A stretch of DNA of 62,358 nt from Planctomycetota bacterium (GCA_013816485.1 JACDEI010000028.1:1-62358), one strand, 5' to 3'; positions 38,818 to 48,888 are shown, numbered from the stretch's first letter. Made by a program: numbers and translations. The notes: generated from the sequence alone by a model not told the origin.

Positions 38818-41800
38818 ACGACCCGACTGACCTTGCACTCGACAGGAAGGCCCTGCTGACTGCACTGGTTTCGTTCAAGAAAGGCGATTTCAGCGTCCGC
38901 CTGCCCTTGGAGCTGACCGGCGTCGACGGCAAGATCGCCGACGCTTTTAACGAGGTGATGGAACTCAGCCAGCGCATGGCGCTGGAACACGAGCGGATCA
39001 GCCGGGTGGTGGGCAAGGAGGGCCTGCTCTCGCAGCGGGCCAACATCGGAGCCGTCACCGGAGCCTGGGAGGCCTCGATGCGCTCGGTCAACACCCTGAT
39101 CGAGGACCTCGTGTATCCGACCAGCGAGACCGCCCGGGTGATCGGCGCGGTGGCGAAAGGCGACCTGTCGCAATCCATGACCCTGGAGATCGAGGGTCAG
39201 CCGATCAGGGGCGAGTTCCTGCGCACCGCCAAGACCGTCAACACCATGGTCAGCCAGCTCGGCTCCTTCGCCTCGGAAGTGACCCGGGTCGCGCGTGAAG
39301 TCGGCACCGAAGGAAAACTTGGCGGTCAGGCCCTGGTGGCCGGCGTGGCCGGCACCTGGAAGGATCTTACCGACAACGTCAACTTCATGGCCAGCAACCT
39401 CACCGGCCAGGTCCGCAACATCGTCGAAGTGGCGACCGCGATCGCCGCCGGCGACTTGACGAAGAAAATCACTGTCGACGTGAAGGGCGAGGTCCTCGAT
39501 CTCAAGGTCACCATGAACACCATGGTCGACAAGCTCAACGCGTTCGCGTCGGAAGTGACGCGCGTGGCGCGCGAAGTCGGCACCGAAGGCAAGCTCGGTG
39601 GCCAAGCCGACGTCAAGGGCGTCGGCGGCCTGTGGAACGACCTGACCGACAACGTCAACCAGCTCGCGGCCAACCTGACCACCCAGGTGCGAGCCCTGGC
39701 CGAGGTCGCGACCGCGGTGACCAAGGGCGACCTGACGCGCTCGATCTCGGTCGCGGCGCAAGGCGAAGTGGCGGCGTTGAAGGACAACATCAACGAGATG
39801 ATCCGCAATCTCAAGGACACCACGCTCAAAAACAGTGAGCAGGACTGGATCAAGACCAACCTCGCCAAGTTCGCGGGCATGCTCCAGGGCCAGAAGGACC
39901 TGATCGCGGTCGGCAAGCTGATCCTGTCGGAACTGGCCCCGATGGTGTCGGCGCAGCAGGCGGTGTTTTATACCCTTGAGACGTCCAAGGACGACGACGC
40001 GCTCTCGGCGGTCAGGCACGATCCCCGGCTCAAGCTACTGGCCAGCTACGCCTACACCCACGAGGGCGCGACCGAGATCAGGCTCGGCGAAGGCCTGATC
40101 GGACAGTGCGCGATCGACAAGGAGAAGGTCATCCTCGTCAACGTGCCGCGCGATCACGTCAAAATCGCGACCGGTCTCGGCAGGTCGGTGCCGAACAACA
40201 TCATGATCCTGCCGGTGCTGTTCGAAGGCCAGGTCAAGGCGGTGATGGAGCTGGCGTCGCTCGAGCGCTTCAGCCCGTCGCACGAGGTCTTCCTCGACCA
40301 ACTCACCGAATCGATTGGCATCGTACTCAACACCATCGAGGCCAGCATGCGCACCGAGGATCTGCTCAAGCAGGCCCAGTCGCAGGCCAAAGAGCTGCTG
40401 AGCCGGCAGGAGGAGCTCAAGCAGACCAATCAAGAGCTGGAAGTGAAGGCCGGCCTGCTCGCCGACCAGAACGTCGAGGTCGAACGCAAGAACTCCGAGG
40501 TCGAACAGGCTCGTTCGGCCCTCGAGGAGAAGGCCACGCAGCTGGCGCTGACCTCGAAGTACAAGTCGGAATTCCTCGCCAACATGTCGCACGAACTGCG
40601 CACGCCGCTCAATAGCCTGCTGATCCTGTCCGACCAGCTGGCGCGCAACCTGGATAGCAACCTGTCCGTCAAGCAGGTCGATTACGCCAAGACCATCCAC
40701 GCCTCGGGCAACGACCTGCTGTCCATGATCAACGACATCCTTGACCTGTCCAAGATCGAATCGGGCACGGTCACCGTCGAAGCCGGCGAGCTGCACCTGG
40801 CTGATCTCAAGAAAGAGCTCGAACGCGGCTTCCGCCACGTCGCCGAATCGCGGGGCCTGACCTTCAGCATCAAGCTCGACGCCAACCTGCCCAAGACCAT
40901 GAACACGGACAGCAAGCGCTTGCAGCAGGTGCTCAAGAACCTGCTCTCGAACGCCCTCAAGTTCACCGACAGTGGCAGCGTCACAGTCAAGATCGCCACG
41001 TCCCTGGGCGGGTGGAACCCGGAGAACGATTCCCTCAACCACACTCGCGGCGGTGCCATGTCCTTCTCGGTGATCGATACCGGCATCGGCATCCAGCCCG
41101 ACAAGCAGCGCATCATCTTCGAGGCCTTCCAGCAGGCCGACGGCTCGACCAACCGCAAGTACGGGGGGACCGGCCTCGGTCTGGCGATCAGCCGCGAGAT
41201 CTCGCGCATGCTCGGCGGCGAGATCTCGCTCATGTCCTCGCCCGGCGTCGGCAGCACCTTCACGGTCTACCTGCCGCGCGCCTACGCGCTACCCAAGGCC
41301 TTGTCCCACAAGCTCAGCGAGGGGGGCGCCCCCCAAACTCCGGTTCCACTCACGCTCGAGCCGCTGGAAACTGCCAGGGAAGAGGCGCCTGATCGCGGTA
41401 TCGACGTTCAAATTCCGGAATATTCCGACCTCCCCAACGAAGTCAGCGACGACCGCAGTTCGATCCACGCCGGCGACCGGGTCGCGCTCATCGTCGACGA
41501 CGACCTGAATTTTTCGCGATACCTGTTGGATCAGGCGCATGAGCAGGGGTTCAAGGGCTTGGTGACGTCGACGGGCGCCGCCGCCCTGGCGCTGGCCAAG
41601 GAATTCAATCCGACCGCCATCCTCCTGGACATCCAGCTGCGCGACATCGACGGCTGGCGCGTACTCGACTATCTCAAGGGCAACCTGACCACCCGACATA
41701 TTCCGGTCTACGTCATCTCCATCGACGACAATCTCGAGCACGGGCTGCGCCTGGGCGCCCACCGCGTGTTCACCAAGCCGATCAAGCAGGAATCGGTCGA

Positions 41801-42686
41801 CGAGATATTCGCCAGCGCCGTGGACTTCGCCGAGCGCCGGATCCGCACCCTGCTGCTGGTCGAGGACGATGAGCACCAGCGCGACAGCATCGTCCAGCTG
41901 CTCGGTGCCGCCGACGTCGTCATTACCGCGGTGGGCACCGGCAAGGACGCGCTCGCCTGCCTCAAGGAAGCGGCGTTCGATTGCATGATCCTCGATGTCG
42001 GATTGCCAGACCTCAATGGGTCGCTGCTCCTGGAGAAGGCCAAGAAGCTGACCTTGGCAAAGGCGATGCCGGTCATCGTCTACACCGCCAGGACCCTGAC
42101 GGCCAAGGAAGCCGCCCAGGCCAAGAAGCTGGCGCACGTGGTGATGATCAAGGACTTCGCCTCGCCCGGTCGCCTACTCGACCAGACCTCGATGTGGCTG
42201 CATCGCGTCCACGCCAACTTACCCGCCGACAAGCGGCTGCTGGTCGAGAAGCTGCGCCTGCCAAACGTGGTGCTCGCGGGCAGGACGGCCCTCGTCGTCG
42301 ACGACGACATCCGCAACATCTACGCCATGACCAGCCTGCTCGAGCGCTCCAAAATGGCGGTGCTGTCCGCCGATGACGGCAAGAGCGCCATCGAGCTGCT
42401 GATGGCGAAGGGCGGCGCCAAGGTCGATGTCGTCCTCATGGACATCATGATGCCGGGCATGGACGGCTACGAGACCATGGGCGCGATCCGCGCAGAAGCG
42501 CGGTTCCGCAACCTGCCCATCATTGCCGTGACCGCCAAGGCGATGAAAGGCGATCGTGAGAAGTGCATCGAGGCCGGCGCTTCGGACTACATCGCCAAGC
42601 CGGTGGACACCGATCGGCTGCTGTCGCTGCTGTGCGTCTGGCTCTACCATCCGAACGCCGTGGCCGCGAAGAAGGCGCGCACATGA
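38814..42686 (+). CDS. Multi-HAMP/GAF hybrid histidine kinase with three receivers
   Basis: 1290 residues with no transmembrane segment. Four or so HAMP-like repeats occupy ~20-345 ([18 protein letters not shown] occurs twice, [36 protein letters not shown]). A GAF domain follows (~375-525), a coiled coil (~535-585), then HisKA with [11 protein letters not shown] (His593), HATPase_c ([34 protein letters not shown]), and three receivers with phospho-acceptors Asp939, Asp1061 and Asp1210. This architecture recalls group III (Nik1-like) cytoplasmic hybrid kinases. The ATG at 38814 follows the KaiC remnant, overlapping the end of its open frame. It probably works with the next two genes, whose starts overlap. 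Confidence 0.93.
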   Translation: MNDPTDLALDRKALLTALVSFKKGDFSVRLPLELTGVDGKIADAFNEVMELSQRMALEHERISRVVGKEGLLSQRANIGAVTGAWEASMRSVNTLIEDLVYPTSETARVIGAVAKGDLSQSMTLEIEGQPIRGEFLRTAKTVNTMVSQLGSFASEVTRVAREVGTEGKLGGQALVAGVAGTWKDLTDNVNFMASNLTGQVRNIVEVATAIAAGDLTKKITVDVKGEVLDLKVTMNTMVDKLNAFASEVTRVAREVGTEGKLGGQADVKGVGGLWNDLTDNVNQLAANLTTQVRALAEVATAVTKGDLTRSISVAAQGEVAALKDNINEMIRNLKDTTLKNSEQDWIKTNLAKFAGMLQGQKDLIAVGKLILSELAPMVSAQQAVFYTLETSKDDDALSAVRHDPRLKLLASYAYTHEGATEIRLGEGLIGQCAIDKEKVILVNVPRDHVKIATGLGRSVPNNIMILPVLFEGQVKAVMELASLERFSPSHEVFLDQLTESIGIVLNTIEASMRTEDLLKQAQSQAKELLSRQEELKQTNQELEVKAGLLADQNVEVERKNSEVEQARSALEEKATQLALTSKYKSEFLANMSHELRTPLNSLLILSDQLARNLDSNLSVKQVDYAKTIHASGNDLLSMINDILDLSKIESGTVTVEAGELHLADLKKELERGFRHVAESRGLTFSIKLDANLPKTMNTDSKRLQQVLKNLLSNALKFTDSGSVTVKIATSLGGWNPENDSLNHTRGGAMSFSVIDTGIGIQPDKQRIIFEAFQQADGSTNRKYGGTGLGLAISREISRMLGGEISLMSSPGVGSTFTVYLPRAYALPKALSHKLSEGGAPQTPVPLTLEPLETAREEAPDRGIDVQIPEYSDLPNEVSDDRSSIHAGDRVALIVDDDLNFSRYLLDQAHEQGFKGLVTSTGAAALALAKEFNPTAILLDIQLRDIDGWRVLDYLKGNLTTRHIPVYVISIDDNLEHGLRLGAHRVFTKPIKQESVDEIFASAVDFAERRIRTLLLVEDDEHQRDSIVQLLGAADVVITAVGTGKDALACLKEAAFDCMILDVGLPDLNGSLLLEKAKKLTLAKAMPVIVYTARTLTAKEAAQAKKLAHVVMIKDFASPGRLLDQTSMWLHRVHANLPADKRLLVEKLRLPNVVLAGRTALVVDDDIRNIYAMTSLLERSKMAVLSADDGKSAIELLMAKGGAKVDVVLMDIMMPGMDGYETMGAIRAEARFRNLPIIAVTAKAMKGDREKCIEAGASDYIAKPVDTDRLLSLLCVWLYHPNAVAAKKART

Positions 42687-44224
42687 GAACCGCCGCCAAC
42701 CCATCGGACATCGGGGTCAAGCCGCCCCTGCGCGATCAGCCGGGCCAAGTCAACATCCTGCTCGTCGATGACCGGCCGGACAAGCTGTTCGCGCTCACCG
42801 CGATCCTCGAGGAACTGGGCCAGAACCTGGTGGTCGCGCATTCGGGCACGGAAGCGCTGCGCCTGCTGCTTCGCCACGAGTTCGCGGTCATCCTGCTCGA
42901 CGTCTACATGCCGGTGATGGACGGCTTCGAGACCGCGGCGCTGGTCCGCCAGTGTGTCCGCACCGAGCACACGCCGATCATCTTCATCTCGGCGATCAGC
43001 GTGACCGATACCCACGCCAGCAAGGGGTACTCGCTCGGAGCGGTCGACTACATCTTCGCGCCCGTGGTCCCCTCCATCCTGCGCGCCAAGATCCTGGTGT
43101 TCATTGAGCTCCATCGCCAGACGGAGGAACTCGCGCGCAACGAAGCGCTGTTCCGCCACATCTTCGACGAAGCGCCAATCGGCATGGCGCTGCTCGACGA
43201 AGACGAGCGCTTCCACAAGGTCAATCAGGCCTTCTGCGCGATGCTGGGGTACGAATCCGAGGCGCTCACCACCATGACCACCGCCGCCATCACCCATCCC
43301 GGTGATCGCAAGCGCGAGACCAAGGAGGCGGTACGCTTGGCGCGGGGCAAAGGCGCGGTGGCGTCCCTGGATAAGCGCTACCTCGACAGGGACGGTAAGG
43401 AGGTGTGGGCTTCGACCACCACCATCCGTATCAGCAGCAACAAGGGGAAGGAGACGCATCGCCTGGTGATGGCCAAGGACATCACCGACAAGCAGCACAT
43501 CCAGGAGCTCGAACGGCTGACCTACCAGCTTCAGCGCACCAACGCCGAGCTCGAGCAATTCGCCTACATCGCCGCGCACGATCTCCAGGAACCCATCCGC
43601 ATGATCGGCAACTTCCTGCATCTGCTGGAGCGGGAGATGGGCCCCGACCTTTCGCCGAGGGCGAAGGACTACTTCGCCCAGGTGACCGGTGGCGCCGAAC
43701 GCATGAAGGCCATCGTACATTCGGTGCTCGAATTCAGTCGCATCGACACTGATATCGGCGAGATCGTCCTCATCGATACCGAGGACGCCGTCCGCCGCGA
43801 GGTGGCCGTCTTGGCCGAAACCATCGCCGCCACCCGGGCGGTGATCAAGGTCGGCCCACTGCCCTCGGTCCGCTGCAGCCCGGCGGGGATGAGCCGACTG
43901 ATCCAGAACCTGCTGTCCAACGCCCTCAAGTTCCGCTCCAAGGACACACCCGTGATCCAGGTCGCCGCCACGGCGTCGGACGGATGGGTCACCATCTCGG
44001 TCAGGGATAACGGCATCGGCATCCCGCCCAGCCAGGGCGGCAAACTGTTCATCCTCTTCCAGCGCCTGCACACCCGGAACGAGTACCCGGGCACCGGCAT
44101 CGGCCTGGCGTCGTGCAAGAAGATCGTCGAGAATCACGGCGGTCGCATCTGGTTCGAATCGAAGCCAAGACGTGGCTCGGAATTCTTTTTCACCCTGCCG
44201 AGCGCCCATACCCATGCCGGATAA
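42683..44224 (+). CDS. Receiver-PAS-histidine kinase
   Basis: 513 residues. A receiver domain (NILLVDDRPDKLFALTAILE, VILLDVYMPVMDG) comes first, then a PAS domain (LFRHIFDEAPIGMALLDEDE... HRLVMAKDITDKQ), then HisKA with AAHDLQEPIRMIG (His299), and HATPase_c ([44 protein letters not shown]). It is a cytoplasmic, response-regulator-headed kinase, likely a phosphorelay element. Its ATG overlaps the previous gene's stop as ATGA, and its stop overlaps the following response regulator's start. The kinase type resembles phytochrome-like HisKA kinases. Confidence 0.93.
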   Translation: MRTAANPSDIGVKPPLRDQPGQVNILLVDDRPDKLFALTAILEELGQNLVVAHSGTEALRLLLRHEFAVILLDVYMPVMDGFETAALVRQCVRTEHTPIIFISAISVTDTHASKGYSLGAVDYIFAPVVPSILRAKILVFIELHRQTEELARNEALFRHIFDEAPIGMALLDEDERFHKVNQAFCAMLGYESEALTTMTTAAITHPGDRKRETKEAVRLARGKGAVASLDKRYLDRDGKEVWASTTTIRISSNKGKETHRLVMAKDITDKQHIQELERLTYQLQRTNAELEQFAYIAAHDLQEPIRMIGNFLHLLEREMGPDLSPRAKDYFAQVTGGAERMKAIVHSVLEFSRIDTDIGEIVLIDTEDAVRREVAVLAETIAATRAVIKVGPLPSVRCSPAGMSRLIQNLLSNALKFRSKDTPVIQVAATASDGWVTISVRDNGIGIPPSQGGKLFILFQRLHTRNEYPGTGIGLASCKKIVENHGGRIWFESKPRRGSEFFFTLPSAHTHAG

Positions 44225-44630
44225 GCCCCACCTGCTCATGGTCGACGACAGCGACGGGGATCACCGGCTTGTCCGCATCGCCCTCGTGAACGCCGGCATC
44301 GAGGTCGAGTTCGACTCTGCCCTCGACGGCCTGTTCGGGCAGGATCATCTGAAGCAGCTGGTCGAAGCTGGAAGCCCGCTCCCCAAGGCCGTCCTGCTCG
44401 ATCTCAACATGCCGCGCATGGACGGCCGGCAGCTGCTGAAATGGATCCGTTCCTCCAAGGCCCTTCGGGCGATGCCCGTCATCATGTTCACCTCGTCGAA
44501 CGACGCCAAGGAGCGGACCCACTGTATGGGGATGGGCGCCACCGATTACTGGGTCAAACCGACGACGTTCGAGGACTACAGCCGCATGGTCGCCCGCCTG
44601 GTCGTGTACTTCAAAGGCGCGGCGTCGTGA
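44214..44630 (+). CDS. Single-domain response regulator (Rcp1-like)
   Basis: 138 residues: a receiver domain alone with MVDDSDGDHRLVRIAL, a phospho-acceptor Asp63 in LLDLNMPRMDG, the switch FTSSNDAKE and Lys in WVKPTTFEDY. No output domain. Rcp1-like regulators typically take phosphate from phytochrome-like kinases such as the gene before it, with which it overlaps by 11 bp. The start at 44214 is set by the MPDKPHLLMVDDSD start; the frame is open earlier. Confidence 0.92.
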   Translation: MPDKPHLLMVDDSDGDHRLVRIALVNAGIEVEFDSALDGLFGQDHLKQLVEAGSPLPKAVLLDLNMPRMDGRQLLKWIRSSKALRAMPVIMFTSSNDAKERTHCMGMGATDYWVKPTTFEDYSRMVARLVVYFKGAAS

Positions 44631-44638
44631 AGCCCCCT

Positions 44639-44876
44639 TTACGAGTTCGGACCCGATGGTGGGTAGGTCTGAGAAATCAGAGAGAAAAGGGCGAAGAGAG
44701 AGGCGGAACGGGGGCGGCGGCATTCTCTGGTCCGAATTGACGGTGGACGTCAAAGCGAAACATACGCGGAATACCACGGCAAATGACGCGGCCCACGGGG
44801 GATGCCCGTGGGCCGATCATGGGTTTGGAACCCTGCTATGGTGGAGGTCCGGGGAACCGAGCCAAAGAGTCTCCGC
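44639..44876. repeat. Right block of the direct repeat flanking the signalling island
   Basis: The partner of 36848-37050. TTACGAGTTCGGACCCG lies at 44639-44655 and GTGGAGGT with GCCAAAGAGTCTCC at 44839-44876, in the same order and orientation. It lies immediately after the response-regulator stop. No gene is present in the 310 bp from 44631 to 44940. Confidence 0.8.
44789..44815. terminator. Possible hairpin terminator
   Basis: The 11-bp perfect stem CGGCCCACGGG/CCCGTGGGCCG has a GGATG loop. It has no strong U-tract on either strand, so termination is uncertain. It lies between the convergent signalling operon and nuclease gene. Confidence 0.45.
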
Positions 44877-44940
44877 TCAACACGTTGTCGCAATTGATGT
44901 TAAAATTCGACCAAACTCACAGCCCCGCTCACATACCCAA

Positions 44941-45906
44941 TCAGCCCAACTGAATCAGCGCCGCCTTCGCGAGTGAGGGCGAAAGCTTCTTGGTCTTCGC
45001 CAGTGCCCTGATCTGGGTACGAGCCGCGTCGATCGACAGAACGCCTGAACGCACCATTTGACGGATGGCGTCGACCATGCCCTCGGCCTTGCCCTCGGCC
45101 TTGCCCTCGGCTTTGCCTTCGGCGACCTGCCGCTGGATGTCTTTGAGGATGCGCGTGGCCATCATGGGTTCGACCTCATCTATGGTGATCCTACCGCTTC
45201 TAGGCAACCGCAGCAAGCCCGTCGGGGCCAGAGATTCGGCATACCACGTGCCAAGAGCTTCGCGCAAATCGGGTCGATCCTTCAGCCAGGAACGTAAGGC
45301 GGCGATGACCTTCCGCTGGGCGGCAAGCCCCTGCGTCTGTTCCAGTGAGAAGATCGCTGAGGCCAAGTTCTTGAGCCGCATCCCGGCGGTAGTCGGTACC
45401 CGGCTCTCGTCCAGGAAGTGGTAGGAGGAGCTTGGCTGCAGAGGCAACAGAAAGGCAGGCGTAGGCGCGATCAGTTCCCGCAGTTGGCGCGGTGCGGTCC
45501 ACGGCCGATCGCCGTTGTAGAGCACGATTGGCAACACCGGCGGCAGCAAACCATCCGCGGGAACGATTTGCTGGGCGATCAGATCCTGCCACAGCAACGC
45601 GATGTATCCGAGCAGGCGCACCGCCATAAAGCGGTCGACCGTCGATTGGAATTCCAGCAACAGATAGACGTAGGTCCAACCCGAGGCCGAACGCATCCGC
45701 CACACCACGTCGTTGCGCCGCTCGCGCAGGTCCGGCGAGACATAGCTGCCATTGCAACGCTCCAGCGTGCTCAGGTCGAAGCTCTTCGCCACGCGTCGAT
45801 CGACATAGCCGCGGAGCAGATCCGCCACCATCTCCGGGTGCGAGAACAGTCGCTTGTAGGCGGTGTCTTGCGAGCGACGAGGTGGAGAAGAAGACCGCTT
45901 GGCCAT
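44941..45906 (-). CDS. Rpn family recombination-promoting nuclease/putative transposase
   Basis: 321 residues of the Rpn/PD-(D/E)XK family (PF04754). Signature parts are DTAYKRLFSHPEMVADLLRG, WRMRSASGWTYVYLLLEFQS with VDRFMAVRLLGYIALLWQDL, and PIVLYNGDRPWTAP. The C-terminal region has AEGKAEGKAEGKAEG, from a 12-bp DNA tandem repeat at 45077-45122 whose copy number may vary. Rpn proteins are DNA endonucleases linked to RecA-independent recombination. The ATG at 45906 fits the family N-terminus. It is divergent from the transposase, 82 bp away. Confidence 0.88.
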   Translation of the reverse strand: MAKRSSSPPRRSQDTAYKRLFSHPEMVADLLRGYVDRRVAKSFDLSTLERCNGSYVSPDLRERRNDVVWRMRSASGWTYVYLLLEFQSTVDRFMAVRLLGYIALLWQDLIAQQIVPADGLLPPVLPIVLYNGDRPWTAPRQLRELIAPTPAFLLPLQPSSSYHFLDESRVPTTAGMRLKNLASAIFSLEQTQGLAAQRKVIAALRSWLKDRPDLREALGTWYAESLAPTGLLRLPRSGRITIDEVEPMMATRILKDIQRQVAEGKAEGKAEGKAEGMVDAIRQMVRSGVLSIDAARTQIRALAKTKKLSPSLAKAALIQLG

Positions 45907-45988
45907 GGGCGCGCAGAGTCGGCGCGGTGTGCACAGCGGCAAGGGCGAGGTTGTCGGCGAGTGGGATCTGCACATCCTCCCGCGCCCT

Positions 45989-47107
45989 ATGGATAGCCTG
46001 CCATTTCTCACCCGCCTGATCGCCGCAACCATCCTGGCCAAGCAAAACAAAACGCTCATCGCCGAGGTCGCGTATCTGCGTACTGAGATCGCCTACCTCC
46101 ACGATCAGATACCCGAGGGGAAGGCACTGCACTTCACCGATCGGTGGCGCAAACAGTTCGCGCGAACGGCCAGCGGCGTTGGCTGGAAGCGACTCGGTGA
46201 GATCGCCACCGTCGCCAAGGCCGCGACTATCCGCGGCTGGCACCGACTGATGCTGAAAGGCAAGCTCGGCATCAAGCGAGACGGACCGGGAAGACCAAAG
46301 GTCGATGCGGAGATCGAGAAGGTCGTGCTCAGACTGGCCCAGGAGAATCCCACCTGGGGACAGATGCGCATCGCCGGCATGCTGGTCCTGCTGCTCATCC
46401 CCCTCTCGCCACGCACCATCGCTGCCATCCTCGATCGCCATGGACTCAAGCCCGCACCAGAGCGCGCCACTGACTGGTCGTGGAAACGCTTCGTGACCGA
46501 GAAGGCCGACACGCTGGTGGCCACCGACTTCTTCACCATCGATGTCTGGGGCTGGCTGGGCAAGACGACCTACGACGTGCTGTTTGCCATTCATTTGAAG
46601 ACCCGGCAGGTGAAGATCCTGGGCGTCACCGAGCACTCCAACGCGGACTACATGACCCAGGTCGCTCGCAATGAGACGATGGAAGAAACTGGCTGGCTGA
46701 AGCAGGTAGGCTGTCGTCAGATCATCCACGACCGCGACACCAAGTTCTGCGGGCGATGGAAGGAAGTGCTCAGTGCTGCCGGCATCGAAACGGTTCCCAT
46801 TCCGCCCAGAAGTCCCAATTGCAATGCGTTCGCCGAGCGCTGGGTGCGTACCGTCAAACGGAAATGCACGCGCCGGGTGTGGTTCCTGGGCTATGCCGGA
46901 TTGTGCCGGGTGCTCCATGAATTCGTCGACGATCATTACAATCGAGAGCGACCACATCAGGGGAAGGGCAACCGACCGCTGAGCAGCGAATTCCAGACCG
47001 CTCCCGCACCTGCGCAGAAATCCATCGCAGGCTTCAAGGCCAGTCAAATCCACTGCATCGCCCGCTGTGGCGGGGTCGTGCGGCACTACCACCGCGTCGC
47101 AGCCTGA
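45989..47107 (+). CDS. DDE integrase-type transposase (rve domain)
   Basis: 372 residues. The N-terminal ~140 residues are helical with a likely helix-turn-helix (RTEIAYLHDQIPEG... VDAEIEKVVLRLAQENPTWG). The C-terminal two thirds are an integrase core with a DDE triad: Asp in LVATDFFTIDVWG, Asp in IIHDRDTKFCG and Glu in NAFAERWVRTVK, then the FVDDHYNRERPHQG tail. It resembles IS3/IS481-type orphan transposases that are abundant in Planctomycetota. The start at 45989 (MDSLPFLTR) is inferred, as the frame is open earlier. Clear terminal inverted repeats were not found. Confidence 0.87.
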   Translation: MDSLPFLTRLIAATILAKQNKTLIAEVAYLRTEIAYLHDQIPEGKALHFTDRWRKQFARTASGVGWKRLGEIATVAKAATIRGWHRLMLKGKLGIKRDGPGRPKVDAEIEKVVLRLAQENPTWGQMRIAGMLVLLLIPLSPRTIAAILDRHGLKPAPERATDWSWKRFVTEKADTLVATDFFTIDVWGWLGKTTYDVLFAIHLKTRQVKILGVTEHSNADYMTQVARNETMEETGWLKQVGCRQIIHDRDTKFCGRWKEVLSAAGIETVPIPPRSPNCNAFAERWVRTVKRKCTRRVWFLGYAGLCRVLHEFVDDHYNRERPHQGKGNRPLSSEFQTAPAPAQKSIAGFKASQIHCIARCGGVVRHYHRVAA

Positions 47108-47474
47108 ATTTAGCGAAGTGATCGTTGCTGGATCCGCCGACGCGACGTCGGACGGCAGGTGCTGCTGTGACCATAGGCAAAAAACATCGTGAATTGCCAA
47201 GCGCCCACGTTGGCTGCGTTCTGATCTTTGGTGGTCAGGCTGCGTCACAGTGATGGATTCTTGGATCCGGAATGTGTTGTCGATGCTCAGGCGGCGCAGC
47301 GATTCGAGGAATTTTGCTGTGACTGATTTCTGCGCAGCACGGCGGCGTGAGTCTTGGGCAGGGTGCGTGGCGCAGCGCCGGTCCGGATCGGTGGTTGCGT
47401 CGGCGGGAATATTTGACCCCCTCAGAGGCTGTCTGAGTTTTTTCACAGGACGCGGGAATATTTGACCCCCTCAG
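47108..47474. other. Gene-free junction region with short repeats
   Basis: No gene is visible in these 367 bp. They contain TGATTTCTGCGCAGCACGG at 47324-47342, a variant of a motif that recurs at 49.1 kb and 37.1 kb, and a 23-bp direct repeat (see next entry). It separates the transposase from the AT-rich toxin-tip module. Confidence 0.7.
47403..47474. repeat. 23-bp direct repeat pair
   Basis: The sequence with GGGAATATTTGACCCCCTCA occurs at 47403-47425 and 47452-47474. The second copy ends directly at the stop codon of the probable immunity gene. The 26-bp spacer holds GGCTGTCTGAGTTTTTTC. The repeats may be the trace of an insertion element end. Confidence 0.9.
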
Positions 47475-47774
47475 CTAAACTTTTGGAGTGTATGATTTAA
47501 TCGAAGGAGAAAGGATATCATTTACTTCTTTATCGCTTAGCTGTCCTAATCCAAGCTCTTTCCATCCCAATACTGGAAGGATAATGGACAATTCTAGGCT
47601 GAATGCTTTTCGTATGTGAAGAATTATCATAAAACTCCTCCCGTGCGACTCAGACGGATAGACTCTGACTATGGCTCTAATGATATCGGTGGCGTCAGAG
47701 TTGCATTTTGCCAATTCCCTAATTTCAGAAATAAGCTTTTCGTTCGGCTTATTTTGAGTTGAGCTATCTTCCAT
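47475..47774 (-). CDS. Small AT-rich protein, candidate immunity protein
   Basis: 99 residues with no recognisable family. It begins inside the end of the Rhs-tip gene (start codon overlaps by 11 bp), so it is probably translated with it. Its sequence is hydrophilic with a short central hydrophobic stretch. Its size, position and AT-richness match immunity genes that follow Rhs C-terminal toxin tips. No motif proves this. Confidence 0.6.
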   Translation of the reverse strand: MEDSSTQNKPNEKLISEIRELAKCNSDATDIIRAIVRVYPSESHGRSFMIILHIRKAFSLELSIILPVLGWKELGLGQLSDKEVNDILSPSIKSYTPKV

Positions 47775-48888
47775 ACGTTACCTCGACTTTCGTGTAGTTA
47801 CCAGGGGTTGCATGAGCTGGAAATGTTTTAATGGACGTTGCGTTTGAAAAACCAAAGCTGGCAGCCTGCTCCCCTGCCCACGTTTGCATTGCTGCCCTTT
47901 GCGGAGAAATGCCGCTGGCTGTCATCGCATTAAATGCTTGGAGGTTAGTTCCATAAGTCCACGTGCCGCCCACTGAGCTGACATTAGATCCAAAGTGGTT
48001 CATCATTGAAGAAAACATTTGATGTCCGGGAACAGGGCTGGCCACGGCGTTGATGTAATAATCCACTCTCCCGTTTGCATTGATTGTCCCGTAGATCCCA
48101 TTTTGACCATTAGCGAAAGCGGGGCCGTAATCGCTCCTGCTACCCGCGGTATTTTGAAGGCGTTGATATCTTATCTCTGATTGCAATCGGAATATCTCTT
48201 CATGATTAGCTCTTTGCATCTTTAGCTCAAGCTCTCTTCTCTGTGCGCCTGTTAAATTGTTAATATTAGGCCAACAGCTGGCGGACTTCAGGCGAATTCC
48301 AGTCATGTCTTCATATGCCTGCTGAGCAGCCCGAAGGGCGCGCATTCCTTCCACCGTCATCGGTGAAAAATCTAGGATTTCTTCGCCTCTAGGGCCCCTG
48401 CGATACCTATTTGGGTTTCGGACATTTCCTGTTTCGTAACCCAAGGCTTGCAATATTCGTGTAATCTTTGCTTCCAGCTCCACGATTTGCTGCTGGGTCA
48501 ACGATCTCCTTCCGCTAAACGGCTCTAAACTATTCGACGGGTCCTGCCCCATAAAATCGTAGAGATTATACCTGTCCTGAATATAGCTTCCCCTGCTCTG
48601 GCCTAGCAATCCATCAAATTCGCTACTCCATTCTTCATCTAAACATTGTATCTCCATATTCCCCATTCTAAGCGATCCCATTCCGAACCACGGATTTCTA
48701 TTTAAAAATCTTCCCACTTTTGGATCCTGAACTCTCGTCCTGAAGAACGTAAGCTGTGTCTCATAGTCGTGATAACGCCCTGTAAATCCGATAAACTGAC
48801 CAAAGTCTGATGGCTTGTAAGCAACGACGCCATTATCAGCCAGGATTACCCGATCACCATAGGCGGTGTACATATAGCGCTCGGCCAC
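47764..48888 (-). CDS. Orphan Rhs core end with C-terminal toxin tip
   Basis: 374 residues from an ATG at 48888, but the same frame is open to a stop at 48973-48975, and it encodes SNRQYSPVAITTQSGQVAERY, aligned with SNRLYSVAAITTQAGQVAERY of the large Rhs protein. It then has GFTGRYHDYETQLTFFRTR with the core-terminal VGRFLNRNPW, and the usual SYIQDRYNLYDFMGQDPSNS. The ~260 residues after this are AT-rich and unlike the other Rhs tip; they include NLQAFNAMTASGISPQRAAM and end in PGNYTKVEVTYGR. It is a typical orphan Rhs-CT, left without the YD-repeat body, and is likely reused by recombination. The toxin domain is not recognised. Confidence 0.78.
   Translation of the reverse strand: MAERYMYTAYGDRVILADNGVVAYKPSDFGQFIGFTGRYHDYETQLTFFRTRVQDPKVGRFLNRNPWFGMGSLRMGNMEIQCLDEEWSSEFDGLLGQSRGSYIQDRYNLYDFMGQDPSNSLEPFSGRRSLTQQQIVELEAKITRILQALGYETGNVRNPNRYRRGPRGEEILDFSPMTVEGMRALRAAQQAYEDMTGIRLKSASCWPNINNLTGAQRRELELKMQRANHEEIFRLQSEIRYQRLQNTAGSRSDYGPAFANGQNGIYGTINANGRVDYYINAVASPVPGHQMFSSMMNHFGSNVSSVGGTWTYGTNLQAFNAMTASGISPQRAAMQTWAGEQAASFGFSNATSIKTFPAHATPGNYTKVEVTYGR

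Noticed and set aside
44789..44815. Strong terminator of the signalling operon
   Set aside because: The stem is perfect but no U-tract follows on either strand, so it is only listed as a possible hairpin.
45200..47446. 748-codon minus-strand frame across the nuclease and transposase genes
   Set aside because: It lies opposite the DDE transposase and out of frame with the Rpn gene; no domain or start makes sense.
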